From contig JAHREJ010000012.1 in the NCBI GenBank assembly GCA_021733645.1, positions 31,556 to 95,555 on the forward strand: DNA of 64,000 bases. Direction: 5' to 3'. Below, piece by piece: positions 44,101 to 53,134 of the stretch (its first letter is position 1; every line of letters starts with the position of its first letter). The notes beneath the pieces were generated by a model, which saw nothing but the letters and a program-made list of their open reading frames with translations, was not told the origin of the DNA and did not search any database. This DNA comes from Bacillus subtilis subsp. subtilis (GTDB taxonomy: Bacteria; Pseudomonadota; Gammaproteobacteria; Xanthomonadales; Xanthomonadaceae). The position numbers were made by a program, and so were the translations under genes.

Positions 44101-44285
44101 TGACCGCGCTGGCCGCGGTGCTGGCGATGATTCCGCTGTCGCGCAGTGCGTTTTACGGCTCGATGGCCATCTCGATCATGGGCGGGCTGATCGTCGGCAC
44201 CGTGCTGACCCTGGTGTTCCTGCCGGCACTGTATGCGGCGTGGTTCCGGGTGAAGCCGGATGAGGCGAAGACCAGCGAAGGGTAA
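41115..44285 (+). CDS. smeP: RND efflux inner-membrane permease SmeP
   Basis: A 1056-residue proton-driven pump of the HAE1-like RND class. Typical arrangement: TM1 near residues 14-34, a periplasmic porter domain with WPGATAEQVSRQVTEPIEKAL, TM2-6 (about 340-490) including the proton-relay LGLLVDDAIIAVEMM in TM4 (two Asp), a cytoplasmic linker, TM7 near 555, second periplasmic domain, and TM8-12 (about 890-1045) with the GTIALAGMIMRNSVILIDQI motif. It works with SmeO and probably TolC from the same cluster. A linker stretch HAHDHDPYQ with several His is unusual. SMAG hairpins directly follow the stop. Confidence 0.95.
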   Translation: MRRFNLSEWALSNRPLVLFAMLAFAVIGAWSYKHLGQSEDPPFTFKAMVVRTMWPGATAEQVSRQVTEPIEKALMNTGEYEFIRSYSRPGESQVIFMARDSLRSKQIPDLWYQVRKRVGDIRATLPREIVGPFYNDEFGDTFGNIYALTGNGFDYAVMRDYADRIQLELQRVPDVGKIDLVGLQDEKVWIELSNTKLATLGVSLQQVQQALADQNAVAATSFFETPTDRVQLRVTGQFDSIEAIRKFPIQAGERTLHLGDIAEVKRGFADPASPKMRFMGEDAIGLAVAMKDGGDILKLGATLDAEFERLQKTLPAGMQLRKVSDQPHAVEESVGEFVQVLTEAVVIVLLVSFFSLGLRTGLVVGVTIPLVLAMTFFVMHYFGIGLHKISLGALVLALGLLVDDAIIAVEMMATKMEQGYDRLRAASFAWESTAFPMLTGTLITAAGFLPIATAASSTGEYTRSLFQVVTIALVVSWIAAVLFIPYLGDKMLPDLFNRQPPKPTSLAGRWHARRLQWADRYPAFARWIRPTEHAHDHDPYQRPFYTRFRSFLDTCLRHRWWVIGATAALFVFSLVIFRFVPQQFFPDSTRPELMVDIELAEGASLAATQAQATKLEKLLKGRDGISNYVAYVGTGSPRFYLPLDQQLPATNFAQFVVLTADAKARESTRDWLIKEVIKQFPDVQMRVTRLENGPPVGYPVQMRVSGEHIAQVQAIARQVEAKVRENPHVINVNLDWSEPSKVVRLVIDQDRARALGVNSAQVSQFLSSSLSGMSVSTYREGNRQIEMLLRGPDNERAQLGMLGSLAIPTASGTPVTLSQVARLEYAFEDGIIWHRNRLPTVTVRADIGDGMQPLDVVQQILPTLDGIRAQLPSGYLMETGGTVEDSARGQNSIKAGMPLFLIVVATLLMLQLRSFSRAAMVLVTAPLGIIGATLFLLLFRAPFGFVALLGTIALAGMIMRNSVILIDQIQQDIDAGHDRWHAIIDATVRRFRPIVLTALAAVLAMIPLSRSAFYGSMAISIMGGLIVGTVLTLVFLPALYAAWFRVKPDEAKTSEG

Positions 44286-44298
44286 TCAATGACGGGGC

Positions 44299-44442
44299 AG
44301 CCGACCGACGGTCGGCTGCTCCCGATGCATTCGCGTAGAGCCGACCGTTGGTCGGCTGCTCCAATGCACCCCGTAGAGCCGACCGTTGGTCGGCTGCTTC
44401 CAATCCCGCAACGGAGCGCAGCCGACCAACGGTCGGCTCTAC
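44299..44442. repeat. Cluster of four SMAG (GTAG hairpin) repeats
   Basis: Four copies of the stem AGCCGACC/GGTCGGCT with a 3-base loop: 44299-44317 (no GTAG), 44335-44357 and 44373-44395 (plus strand, GTAG first) and 44420-44442 (minus strand, CTAC at its right end). They fill the gap between the convergent smeP and leuB genes. The last two, in opposite orientation, could pair into a longer hairpin, and may serve as terminator or mRNA protector. Confidence 0.9.
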
Positions 44443-44457
44443 GGGGGAAGCGGCTCT

Positions 44458-45522
44458 TCAGCCGGGCAACCGTGCCAGCACCGCGTCGGTCGCCTGCGTG
44501 GTGCTTACCGCCGCACCCTGGGCCGCCAGGTCGGCAGTGAACACGCCGGCATCCAGCGCCGCATGCACGGCCGCTTCGACGGCGGCGGCTTCTTCTTCCA
44601 ACCCCAGCGAATGGCGCAGCAGCATCGCGGCGCTGAAGATGGTGGCGTACGGGTTGGCGATGCCCTTGCCGGCGATGTCCGGGGCCGAGCCGTGGATGGG
44701 TTCGTAGATGCCCACCGCGCCCGGTTCGCCCAACGACGCCGACGGCAGCAGGCCCAGCGAACCGGCCAACATCGAGGCTTCGTCGGTAAGGATGTCGCCG
44801 AACATGTTCTCGGTCACGATCACGTCGTACTCGCGTGGCTTGGCCAGCAGGTGCATGGCCATCGAATCGACCAGCTGGTGCTCCAGCGCGACGTCCGGGA
44901 ACTCTTCGCGGCCGATCCGCGCGGCCACGTCGCGCCACAGGCGCGAGGTTTCCAGTACGTTGGCCTTGTCCACCGAGGTGAGCTTGCCGCGCCGTGTCTG
45001 CGCCAGCGTGAACGCGCTGCGCACAACCCGTTCGATCTCGGCCACGCTGTAGCTGCACAGGTCGCTGGCCGTGTCAGCGGTGCGGGTCTTCTCGCCGAAG
45101 TAGATGCCGCCGGTCAGTTCGCGCACGACCACGAAGTCCACGCCGCGCAGCAGCTCGGGCTTGATCGGCGAGGCGCCCAGCGCCGCTTCATGGGTGCGCA
45201 CCGGGCGCAGGTTGGCGTACAGGCCCAGGGCCTTGCGGATGGCCAGCAGGCCCTGTTCGGGGCGCACCTTGGCGTTGGGGTCGGACCACTTCGGGCCGCC
45301 CACCGCGCCCAGCAGGATCGCCTGCGCGTTGCGGCAGGCCTCCAGCGTGGCGGCCGGCAGCGGCTCGCCGTGGCGGTCGATGGCGATGCCCCCGATGTCG
45401 TGTTCGCTGAAATGGAAGGTGTGGCCAAAGCGGTCGGCAATGGCGCCCAGCACCGCCACGGCGGCGGCGGCGACTTCCGGACCAATGCCGTCACCGGGCA
45501 GTACGACGATTTCAGCGTGCAT
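44458..45522 (-). CDS. leuB: 3-isopropylmalate dehydrogenase LeuB
   Basis: A 354-residue cytoplasmic NAD+-dependent oxidative decarboxylase, third enzyme of leucine synthesis. Visible: [12 protein letters not shown] start, [23 protein letters not shown] (substrate Arg and Tyr), [13 protein letters not shown] and the NAD motif [22 protein letters not shown]. The ATG at 45522 overlaps the end of leuD by 11 bases, so translation is coupled. Last gene of the long ilv-leu operon. Confidence 0.96.
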   Translation of the reverse strand: MHAEIVVLPGDGIGPEVAAAAVAVLGAIADRFGHTFHFSEHDIGGIAIDRHGEPLPAATLEACRNAQAILLGAVGGPKWSDPNAKVRPEQGLLAIRKALGLYANLRPVRTHEAALGASPIKPELLRGVDFVVVRELTGGIYFGEKTRTADTASDLCSYSVAEIERVVRSAFTLAQTRRGKLTSVDKANVLETSRLWRDVAARIGREEFPDVALEHQLVDSMAMHLLAKPREYDVIVTENMFGDILTDEASMLAGSLGLLPSASLGEPGAVGIYEPIHGSAPDIAGKGIANPYATIFSAAMLLRHSLGLEEEAAAVEAAVHAALDAGVFTADLAAQGAAVSTTQATDAVLARLPG

Positions 45523-46090
45523 GTTCACTCTCGTAACGTTCAATGTCAGCGGTGCGGCCCAGCAGGTAGCCCAACTGATCCACGCCTTCCAGCAGGCAGG
45601 TCTGGGAGAAGCCGTCCAGCGGGAAGGCGTAGATGCGGCCATCGGGGGTGCGCAGCTCGCGCGCGGCGATGTCGATGCTGAGGCTATCGTCCGGACGCTG
45701 CATCAGCGCCTGTACGTCCCCCTCGTCCAGCACGATCGGCAGCAGGCCGTTCTTGAGGGAATTGCCGCGGAAGATATCGGCGATTTCGCTGCTGACGATC
45801 GCGCGCAGGCCCAGGTCGGTCAGCGCCCACGGCGCGTGTTCGCGCGAAGAGCCGCAGCCGAAGTTGCGCCCGGCCAGCAGGATGCTGCGGCCGCGGTTGT
45901 GCGGCTGGTTGAAGGCGAAGCCCGGATTGGGCGTGCCGTCGGCCTGCCAGCGCCAGTCATTGAAAGCGTGCTTGCCCAGGCCGGCGCGCTCGGTGGTGGA
46001 CAGGAACCGGGCCGGAATGATCTGGTCGGTGTCGATGTTGGTCTCGCGCAGCACCACGCTGGTCGAGGTCAGGGTGCGGAAGCCACTCAT
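45512..46090 (-). CDS. leuD: 3-isopropylmalate dehydratase small subunit LeuD
   Basis: A 192-residue swivel-domain subunit that, with LeuC, isomerises 2- to 3-isopropylmalate. Landmarks: [13 protein letters not shown], the [17 protein letters not shown] loop and [10 protein letters not shown]. Length is slightly short for the E. coli-type subunit (about 201). Its ATG overlaps the leuC stop by one base (TGATG), and its 3' end overlaps leuB. Confidence 0.95.
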   Translation of the reverse strand: MSGFRTLTSTSVVLRETNIDTDQIIPARFLSTTERAGLGKHAFNDWRWQADGTPNPGFAFNQPHNRGRSILLAGRNFGCGSSREHAPWALTDLGLRAIVSSEIADIFRGNSLKNGLLPIVLDEGDVQALMQRPDDSLSIDIAARELRTPDGRIYAFPLDGFSQTCLLEGVDQLGYLLGRTADIERYESEHAR

Positions 46091-47511
46091 CAGGCCACCT
46101 CCCTGGCGGCGAACAGTTCACGCGGGTCGGCCACCCGGCCGTTCACCGCCGCCCACGCGGCGGTCATCGGCGAGGCCAGCAGCGTGCGTGAGCCGGGGCC
46201 TTGGCGGCCTTCGAAATTGCGGTTGCTGGTGCTGACCGCCAACTGCCCCGGGGCGACCAGGTCACCATTCATGGCGATGCACATCGAGCAGCCCGGCTCG
46301 CGCCATTCCGCGCCGGCAGCGCGCACGATGGCGTGGATGCCTTCGGCCTCGGCCTGGCGCTTGACGATCTCCGAGCCAGGCACCACCAGCATGCGCACGC
46401 CGGCGGCCACGTGGCGGCCCTGCAGCACCTGCGCCACTTCGCGCATGTCGCTCAGGCGGCCATTGGTGCACGAGCCGACGAACACCACGTCCACCGGCGT
46501 GCCGGCCAGGGTCTGCCCGGCGTGGAAGTGCATGTAGTCCAGGCCCTTCTGGTCGGCCGCATCGTTGGCGGCCGGTATCGGCTGGTCCACCGCGATGGCG
46601 GTGCCGGGGTGGGTACCCCAGGTGAGGGTGGGGCGGATGTCGGCGGCGTCGATGTGGACTTCGGCGTCGAACCGCGCGCCCGGATCGCTGCGCAGCTGCG
46701 ACCAGGCCGCCACGGCGGCGTCGAAGTCGGCGCCCTTGGGGCCGCGCGGGGTGTTGGCCACCCAGTCGAAGGTGATCTGGTCCGGGGCGACCATGCCCGC
46801 GCGCGCACCGGCTTCGATGGACATGTTGCACAGGGTCATGCGCTGCTCCATGTCCATCGCCGCGATGGCGCTGCCGCGGAACTCCAGCACGTGGCCGGTG
46901 CCGCCGTTGACGCCGATCACACCGATGATGTGCAGCACCACGTCCTTGGCGCCCACGCCGTCCGGCAGCACGCCGTCCACGGTGATCGCCGTGGTTTTCG
47001 CTTTGCGCTGCAGCAGGCACTGGGTGGCCAGCACGTGGCCCACTTCACTGGTGCCGATGCCAAAGGCCAGGGCGCCAAAGGCACCATGCGTGGAGGTGTG
47101 GCTGTCGCCGCAGACGATGGTCATGCCCGGCTGGGTGAAGCCCTGCTCGGGGGCGATCACGTGCACGATGCCGCGGCTGGCCGACTGCAGGTCGAACAGC
47201 TCCACGCCGTACTCGGCACAGTTGCGCGCCAGCATCGCCACCTGCGCTTCGGAGGCGGCGCTGGCATAGGGCAGCTTGCCGTCGGCACCGGCGGGCAGGG
47301 TCGGGGTGGAGTGATCCATGGTGGCCTTGGTCCGGTCCGGGCGGCGCGGTGACAGGCCACGCTCGCGCAGCTCGGTGAAGGCCTGTGGCGAGGTCACTTC
47401 GTGGATCAGGTGCAGGTCGATGTACAGCACGGCGGGCGCGCTGTCCGATTCGGGTACGACGAGGTGGGCGTCCCACAGTTTGTCGTACAGGGTGCGGGGA
47501 GCTGGGGTCAT
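46090..47511 (-). CDS. leuC: 3-isopropylmalate dehydratase large subunit LeuC
   Basis: A 473-residue aconitase-family subunit carrying a [4Fe-4S] cluster. Cysteine ligands are in VGSCTNGR and in [12 protein letters not shown] (Cys-x2-Cys). Other family stretches are [25 protein letters not shown] and the C-terminal [11 protein letters not shown]. Start ATG 47511 is set by the conserved [12 protein letters not shown] beginning; the longer frame reads into the neighbouring gene. It is separated from the upstream methyltransferase gene by 34 bases. Confidence 0.96.
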   Translation of the reverse strand: MTPAPRTLYDKLWDAHLVVPESDSAPAVLYIDLHLIHEVTSPQAFTELRERGLSPRRPDRTKATMDHSTPTLPAGADGKLPYASAASEAQVAMLARNCAEYGVELFDLQSASRGIVHVIAPEQGFTQPGMTIVCGDSHTSTHGAFGALAFGIGTSEVGHVLATQCLLQRKAKTTAITVDGVLPDGVGAKDVVLHIIGVIGVNGGTGHVLEFRGSAIAAMDMEQRMTLCNMSIEAGARAGMVAPDQITFDWVANTPRGPKGADFDAAVAAWSQLRSDPGARFDAEVHIDAADIRPTLTWGTHPGTAIAVDQPIPAANDAADQKGLDYMHFHAGQTLAGTPVDVVFVGSCTNGRLSDMREVAQVLQGRHVAAGVRMLVVPGSEIVKRQAEAEGIHAIVRAAGAEWREPGCSMCIAMNGDLVAPGQLAVSTSNRNFEGRQGPGSRTLLASPMTAAWAAVNGRVADPRELFAAREVA

Positions 47512-47545
47512 GGAATGGCCTTGCTGTGTTCTTGTCAAAGGTAGA

Positions 47546-48328
47546 TCAAACGGTGCGCAGGCGCGCGTCGAAGCGCAGCCGCACGTAGTCGGCCGTCCAC
47601 TGGCCGCGCGCATCGCGTTGGGTGGGCTCGAGCAGGGCGACGGTGTCATCGATGACGCGCTGCCGCTGCGTGGCATCCAGGCCCACCAGGAACGGGGAGG
47701 CGAACGTGCGCAGCCAGCCGCGCATGCCGGAAGGCAGCGCGGTGGGGCGCTCCATCGCTTCGATGTAACGCACCTGGAAGCCGTGCGCGCGCAGGCGGTC
47801 GGCGTAGGCGTCCGCATCGGGGAAATACCACGGGAACGCCGGCACCGCGTGGCCGTTGCTGCACAGGGCCGCCTGCAGCGCGCTGGTGATGGCCACCACG
47901 TTGCCGTGCCCCCCCATCTCGGCCACGAAACGGCCGCCGGGCTTCAGCGCACGGGCCACGCCGGCGATCACCTGGTCGGCGCCGCGCATCCAGTGCAGGG
48001 CGGCATTGCTGAACACCGCATCGAACGCACGCTCGAAGGTGAGCGCATGGGCATCCATGACATGGGCCGTGATACCTCGTGCGCGGGCGCCTTCGATCAG
48101 CTCCGGTGAGGCGTCCGCGCCGATGATGTGCGCGCCGCTGAGAGCCAGATCGAAGCTCAACACCCCATCGCCGCAGCCCAGGTCGAGGATGCGCTCACCG
48201 CGCTGCGGATCGAGCAACCGCGCCACCGCACCGCCGAGCTGCGGCACGAAGCCGGCGTCGATGGCGTAGTCGTGGGCGTTCCAGTGTTGGCCCTCAGGGG
48301 GCGCGAAATGGCTGTCGAAGGCACTCAT
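47546..48328 (-). CDS. Class I SAM methyltransferase, trans-aconitate-methyltransferase-like, inside the leu operon
   Basis: A 260-residue cytoplasmic methyltransferase. SAM motif I is [16 protein letters not shown]; the NAALHWM segment ([13 protein letters not shown]) is typical of the Tam family (trans-aconitate 2-methyltransferase), which esterifies a carboxylate of trans-aconitate. A strong AAGGAG precedes ATG. It sits between leuA (9 bases) and leuC (34 bases) in the same direction, so it is made together with the leucine enzymes. Because the yeast relative Tmt1 also methylates 3-isopropylmalate, a leucine-pathway intermediate is a plausible substrate. That is inference. Confidence 0.82.
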   Translation of the reverse strand: MSAFDSHFAPPEGQHWNAHDYAIDAGFVPQLGGAVARLLDPQRGERILDLGCGDGVLSFDLALSGAHIIGADASPELIEGARARGITAHVMDAHALTFERAFDAVFSNAALHWMRGADQVIAGVARALKPGGRFVAEMGGHGNVVAITSALQAALCSNGHAVPAFPWYFPDADAYADRLRAHGFQVRYIEAMERPTALPSGMRGWLRTFASPFLVGLDATQRQRVIDDTVALLEPTQRDARGQWTADYVRLRFDARLRTV

Positions 48329-48337
48329 GGGGACTCC

Positions 48338-49891
48338 TTATGCCGCGGCGCTGGCCGCAGGTTGTTCGGTACTGGCGTTGCGCTGGCGCAGCAGGCGGTT
48401 GGCCACGTCCAGCCAGGCCAGCGCGGAGGCTTCGATGATGTCGCGGCTGGTGCCGGTGCCTTCGTACTCCACGCCGTCGTGGCGCACGCTCAGGTTGGCT
48501 TCGCCGCGTGCATCGGCGCCGATGCCCACGCTGTGCACGTGGTAGCTGTCCAGCATCAGCTGCACGCCGGTGGCGGCCGACAAGGCGCCGAACAGCGCAT
48601 CCACAGGGCCATCGCCGGCCGAGGTTTCGGCCACGCGGTTGCCGTCCGGGTCGGACAGCTCCACCAGCGCATTGGCGCGGCTGCCCACGTCGCTGATGGT
48701 CATCGACGCCAGGCGGTAGCCGTTCTGGGTGGCGCTGCCCTGCATCAGCACCTGCAGGTCGGCGTCGGTGACCACGCGCTGCTGCTCGCACAATGCCTTG
48801 AACTGCTCGAACACGTGCTTCAGTTCTTCCTCGTCCAGCCAGAACCCCAGTGCACGCAGGCGCTGTTCAACCGCGGCGCGGCCACTATGGCGGCCCAGCA
48901 CCATCTGCGAGGATTCCCAGCCCACGTCTTCGGGGCGCATGATTTCGTAGGTGCCGCGATGGCGCAGCATGCCGTGCTGGTGGATGCCCGACTCGTGCGC
49001 GAACGCGTTGGCGCCCACGATCGCCTTGTTACGCTGCACCGGCATGCCGACCAGGCGCTGCAGCAGCTGCGAGGTGGACACGATGCGCGGGGTGTTGATG
49101 CCGGTGTCTTCCTCGTAGAACGCGTTGCGTACCTTCAATACCATCGCAATCTCCTCCAGCGAGCAGTTGCCGGCGCGTTCACCGATGCCGTTGATGGTGC
49201 ACTCCACCTGGCGCGCGCCACCTTCGATGGCGGCCAGCGAGTTGGCCACGGCCAGGCCCAGGTCGTTGTGGCAGTGCGCGCTGAAGATGATGCGGTCGCT
49301 GTCGGGCACCCCGGCGATCACCCGTTGGAACATGCCGCGGATCTCTTCGGGCGTGGTGAAGCCCACGGTGTCGGGCAGGTTGATGGTGGTGGCACCGGCG
49401 GCCACGGCCACCCGGGCCACCTCGATCAGGAAGTCTTCCTCGGTGCGGGTGGCGTCCTCGGCGGAGAACTCCACGTCATCGATGTAGCCGCGCGCCAGGC
49501 TGACGTGCTTGTGCACCGATTCCAGCACCTGCTCGCGGCTCATCCGCAGCTTGTGCTCGCGGTGCAACGGGCTGGTGGACAGGAATACGTGCAGGCGCGC
49601 GTTGGCCGCCGCTTCCAGGGCCTTGGCGGAGGTTTCGATGTCGGTGGACAGGCAGCGCGACAGCACGGCCAGGGTCGGTCGGCGCACTTCGCGGCCGATC
49701 ATCGTCATGGCTTCGCGGTCGGACTGCGAACTGGCCGGGAAGCCGGTTTCGATGATGTCCACGCCCAGCTCGTCCAGCGCACGGGCCATCACCAGCTTCT
49801 GCTGCGGGCTCATGCTGCAGCCGGGCGATTGTTCGCCGTCGCGCAGGGTGGTGTCGAAAATTCTAATTCGGGGGGAGTTGGGCGTGGTCAC
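48338..49891 (-). CDS. leuA: 2-isopropylmalate synthase LeuA
   Basis: A 517-residue enzyme condensing acetyl-CoA with 2-oxoisovalerate, the first leucine-specific step. The TIM-barrel catalytic domain begins [15 protein letters not shown] and has [17 protein letters not shown] (metal-binding His) and [15 protein letters not shown] in the linker; the C-terminal about 120 residues form the leucine-binding regulatory domain ([19 protein letters not shown], ...[18 protein letters not shown]). It starts with GTG overlapping the ilvA stop (GTGA), with AGGAG eight bases upstream. Feedback by leucine is expected from the intact regulatory domain. Confidence 0.96.
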   Translation of the reverse strand: MTTPNSPRIRIFDTTLRDGEQSPGCSMSPQQKLVMARALDELGVDIIETGFPASSQSDREAMTMIGREVRRPTLAVLSRCLSTDIETSAKALEAAANARLHVFLSTSPLHREHKLRMSREQVLESVHKHVSLARGYIDDVEFSAEDATRTEEDFLIEVARVAVAAGATTINLPDTVGFTTPEEIRGMFQRVIAGVPDSDRIIFSAHCHNDLGLAVANSLAAIEGGARQVECTINGIGERAGNCSLEEIAMVLKVRNAFYEEDTGINTPRIVSTSQLLQRLVGMPVQRNKAIVGANAFAHESGIHQHGMLRHRGTYEIMRPEDVGWESSQMVLGRHSGRAAVEQRLRALGFWLDEEELKHVFEQFKALCEQQRVVTDADLQVLMQGSATQNGYRLASMTISDVGSRANALVELSDPDGNRVAETSAGDGPVDALFGALSAATGVQLMLDSYHVHSVGIGADARGEANLSVRHDGVEYEGTGTSRDIIEASALAWLDVANRLLRQRNASTEQPAASAAA

Positions 49892-51000
49892 CAGGAGGTC
49901 TCCTCGACAGCGATGTCGGATGGGGTCACAAGGGAAGGGGAAGCAGCGGGAATCTTGGGTGGGGCGAGCGCGGTGGGTAGCGGTAGTCGCGTTCGCTCGC
50001 TCGCGCGGCGGCGGGGCTTGCGCGGCGGACGTGGGCGGATGTCGGACAGCAGCTGGGCCAGCACCGTGGCGTCGATGTTGCCGCCGCTCACCACGGCGCA
50101 CTTGCGTTTGCCGGCCACGCGGCGGCCGGCGGCCAGGGCCAGCGCACCGGCCCCCTCGGCGATGACGTGTTCTTCCAGCGCCAGCCGCACCAGGGTTTCG
50201 CGCAGCTCGGCTTCGCGCACGATCACCACGTCGTCCAGCAGCGCGCTGCACAGCTTGCGGGTCAGGAAACCGGGGATCTTGACCTTGACCCCGTCGGCCA
50301 GGGTGGCCACCGGGGCGATCTCGCGGACGTCGCCACGGATCGCCCGGGCCATCGAATCGACGCCCTCGACCTGTGCACCGACGATGCGTACGCCCTGCGA
50401 TTTCAGGGCCAGCGCCACGCCGGAGGCCAGCCCGCCGCCACCGATCGGCACAATCACCACATCGGGCGCGTGCGGGGCCAGTTCGATGCCCAGCGTGCCC
50501 TGGCCGGCGATCACATCGGGGTCGTCGAAGGCAGACAGGAAGCGGTAGCCGTGCTGGTCGGCCAGCGCACGCGCGAAGGCATAGGCCTCGTCGTAGCTTT
50601 CACCGTGCTGGCGTACGGTGGCGCCCCAGTGCGCGACACCGGCGATCTTGGTCGCCGGTGCGCCGTGCGGCATCACCGTGATCGCCGGGATGTTCAAGCG
50701 GTAGGCAGCCCATGCCACGCCTTGGGCATGGTTGCCGGCCGAGGCGCAGATGACCGGGCGGTCATCGCCGCGCTCGCGTCCGGCCAGCAGCGCGTTCAAG
50801 GCGCCACGCACCTTGTAGGAGCCGGTGCGCTGCAGGTTTTCCAGCTTCAGCCACACCCCGAAGCGTTCGGCGTAGTGCAGCGGGGTGGGCGGCAGATAGC
50901 GGCGCAGCCGCGCCTGCGCGGCCAGCACGTCGGCGACGCTTACGTCGCCTACCTCCGGCTCCGGGCTGGCGTAACTAGCCGGCATGCCGTATCCGGCCAT
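49888..51000 (-). CDS. ilvA: Threonine dehydratase without ACT domain, with basic C-terminal tail
   Basis: A 370-residue PLP enzyme deaminating threonine to 2-oxobutyrate for isoleucine. Motifs: [21 protein letters not shown] (cofactor lysine), [31 protein letters not shown]. The core (about 1-320) equals the short catabolic (TdcB) form; the ACT regulatory domains of biosynthetic IlvA are missing, yet its place between ilvM and leuA marks it as biosynthetic. The last about 50 residues (from [15 protein letters not shown]) are Pro/Arg-rich and look disordered. The start is uncertain (MAGYG at 51000; MPASY at 50985). Stop overlaps leuA. Confidence 0.9.
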   Translation of the reverse strand: MAGYGMPASYASPEPEVGDVSVADVLAAQARLRRYLPPTPLHYAERFGVWLKLENLQRTGSYKVRGALNALLAGRERGDDRPVICASAGNHAQGVAWAAYRLNIPAITVMPHGAPATKIAGVAHWGATVRQHGESYDEAYAFARALADQHGYRFLSAFDDPDVIAGQGTLGIELAPHAPDVVIVPIGGGGLASGVALALKSQGVRIVGAQVEGVDSMARAIRGDVREIAPVATLADGVKVKIPGFLTRKLCSALLDDVVIVREAELRETLVRLALEEHVIAEGAGALALAAGRRVAGKRKCAVVSGGNIDATVLAQLLSDIRPRPPRKPRRRASERTRLPLPTALAPPKIPAASPSLVTPSDIAVEETSW

Positions 51001-51117
51001 GCTGATCGGCGCGCGCGACGCGGCGCTGCAGCGGCGCGCCCGGGTGCTGCCACGCCGTACCGCCGGTGCGCCCGAGAAGCGACCTCCGTACCGGCACCGA
51101 TGCAACGGTGCGGGCGT

Positions 51118-51378
51118 TCATGCCGATACTCCGGCGCCGGGTTCCAGCGCGCTGACGCGCACCGAGACGCAGTCGTAGATCTTCTCGATCTGCCGGCGCA
51201 GCGTTTCCGGCGGTCGGTTGCTGTCCACCACCAGCTGCAGGTGCCAGCGGCCGTGGTCGGCGGCATTGGGCGCACCGGCGATCGCGCGCGGCGCGAAACC
51301 GCGACGTTCGGCCATGCCGATCACGCGCAGCAGCGCGCCCTCGGCGGGAACCAGCACCAGGTCAAGCCGGTATTGCAT
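51118..51378 (-). CDS. ilvM: Acetolactate synthase small subunit IlvM (ACT domain)
   Basis: An 86-residue protein forming a single ACT domain (YRLDLVLVPAEGALLRVIGMAERRGF... VVDSNRPPETLRRQIEKIYDCVSV). Short IlvM-type subunits activate and, in some cases, confer valine sensitivity on the catalytic subunit. Its start overlaps the end of ilvG by 17 bases, ensuring coupled synthesis. A 117-base space lies between it and ilvA. Confidence 0.9.
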   Translation of the reverse strand: MQYRLDLVLVPAEGALLRVIGMAERRGFAPRAIAGAPNAADHGRWHLQLVVDSNRPPETLRRQIEKIYDCVSVRVSALEPGAGVSA

Positions 51379-53095
51379 TGGGGAACTCCTGGGACTGATG
51401 GGCAGGGTTGCTTTCCAGCATGGTGCTGTTGGCGTTGTTGGGGGGCACCAGCGGCCACACGTTGGCGCGCGCGTCGATGGCCACGTGCAGCAGCGCCGGA
51501 CCCGGCTGGGCCAACAGCGCGGCCAGGCCGCCTTCAACGTCGTCACGTGCCTCGATGCGGGTGGCGGGAATGCCAAACACCTGCGCCAGTGCGGCGAAGT
51601 CGGGGTTGTCGGACAGGTCGATCTCGCTGTAACGCTCGGCAAAGAACAGTTCCTGCCACTGGCGCACCATGCCCAGCGAACTGTTGTCCAGCAGCACGAT
51701 CTTCACCGGCAGGCGGCAGCGCGCGATGGTGGCCAGCTCCTGCACGTTCATCATGAAACTGCCATCGCCGGACACCAGCACCACGGTGCGGTCGGGGCAG
51801 GCGAACTGCGCCCCCATCGCCGCTGGCAGGCCGAAGCCCATCGTGCCCAGCGCGCCGCTGGTGAGGTGGTTGCGCGGGTGGTTGAAGCGGCAGTGCTGGG
51901 CCACCCACATCTGATGCTGGCCGACGTCGCAGGCGATGATCGCGTCGTGCGGGGCCAGTTCGCTCAGGCGCTTCAGCAGCGCCGGGGCGTAGATGTGCTT
52001 GCCCGGTGCGTCGTAGCGGGCCGCGAAGCGCTCGCGGTGGCTGCCACAGCGCTTGCGCCAGGCCTCCTGCGACGCCGGAATGGCCGCCGCTGCGGTCAAC
52101 GCACGCAGTGCGGTCCCGACGTTGCCAGGCACGGCGATGTCGGCACTGCGCAGCTTGGAGATCTCATACGCATCGGCGTCGATGTGGATGACCCGCGCGA
52201 ACGGGGCGAACTCGTTCAACTTGCCGGTGGCACGGTCGTCGAAGCGCGCGCCGACCACCACCAGCAGGTCACTTTCCTGCACGGCCATGTTGGCCGCGCG
52301 GGTGCCGTGCATGCCCAGCATGCCCAGGTAGTGCGGGTGCTGCGGCGGCAGCGCGCCCAGCCCGCGCAGGGTCAACACCGTGGGGATCGCGCTGGCGTCC
52401 ACGAAGGCGCGGAAGTCCTCGACCGCATCGCCAAGCGCCACGCCACCCCCGGCGTAGATCACCGGCTTCTCGGCGGCGGCAATGGCGGCGATGGCCTGCG
52501 CCACCGCCTCATCCTGCGGCGCCGGCGGCGGGCTCACCGCCTCCGGTACGTGGGCCGGCAGGTGCGAGGCATCGGCGATCTGCACGTCCTTGGGCAGGTC
52601 GATCAGCACCGGACCCGGGCGCCCCTCGCGGGCGATCCGGAAGGCCTCGCGGACCACCCGCGGCAGATCGTCCACGCTGCGCACCAGCCAACTGTGCTTG
52701 ACGATCGGCAGGGTCAGCCCGAACACGTCCAGTTCCTGGAACGCGTCGGTGCCCAGCAGCGGGGTGGCCACCTGGCCGGTGATGCAGACCATCGGCACCG
52801 AATCCAGCATCGCATCGGCAATGCCGGTGACCAGGTTGGAGGCACCCGGGCCGGAGGTGGCAACACACACGCCCACCTGGCCGCTGGCGCGGGCATAGCC
52901 GTTGGCGGCCAATGCCGCGCCCTGTTCGTGGCGCACCAGGATGTGCTTCAGCCCCGAATCCACCAGGGCGTCGTAGAACGGCATGATGGTGCCGCCGGGG
53001 TAGCCGAACAGCGTATGCACGCCCTCGGCTTCCAGGGCCTGCGTCAACCAGCGTGCGCCGTTGCGGGGCGCGGTGCTGTGTGCGGAGGTATTCAT
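51362..53095 (-). CDS. ilvG: Acetolactate synthase large subunit IlvG/IlvB
   Basis: A 577-residue thiamine-diphosphate, FAD and Mg2+-dependent enzyme catalysing the first common step of valine/leucine synthesis and the parallel isoleucine step. Visible: GYPGGTIMPFYDAL, catalytic Glu in RHEQGAALAANGYARA, the FAD region GMLGMHGTRAANMAV, and the ThDP motif GDGSFMMNVQEL...NSSLGMVRQWQ. Length is normal. It follows ilvC by 39 bases in the same operon. Together with the IlvM-size partner it best fits IlvG naming. Confidence 0.95.
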   Translation of the reverse strand: MNTSAHSTAPRNGARWLTQALEAEGVHTLFGYPGGTIMPFYDALVDSGLKHILVRHEQGAALAANGYARASGQVGVCVATSGPGASNLVTGIADAMLDSVPMVCITGQVATPLLGTDAFQELDVFGLTLPIVKHSWLVRSVDDLPRVVREAFRIAREGRPGPVLIDLPKDVQIADASHLPAHVPEAVSPPPAPQDEAVAQAIAAIAAAEKPVIYAGGGVALGDAVEDFRAFVDASAIPTVLTLRGLGALPPQHPHYLGMLGMHGTRAANMAVQESDLLVVVGARFDDRATGKLNEFAPFARVIHIDADAYEISKLRSADIAVPGNVGTALRALTAAAAIPASQEAWRKRCGSHRERFAARYDAPGKHIYAPALLKRLSELAPHDAIIACDVGQHQMWVAQHCRFNHPRNHLTSGALGTMGFGLPAAMGAQFACPDRTVVLVSGDGSFMMNVQELATIARCRLPVKIVLLDNSSLGMVRQWQELFFAERYSEIDLSDNPDFAALAQVFGIPATRIEARDDVEGGLAALLAQPGPALLHVAIDARANVWPLVPPNNANSTMLESNPAHQSQEFPNAIPA

Positions 53096-53134
53096 GCGGT
53101 GACCTTTGCGAAAGCGGGTGGGGGAGCCGCGCGG

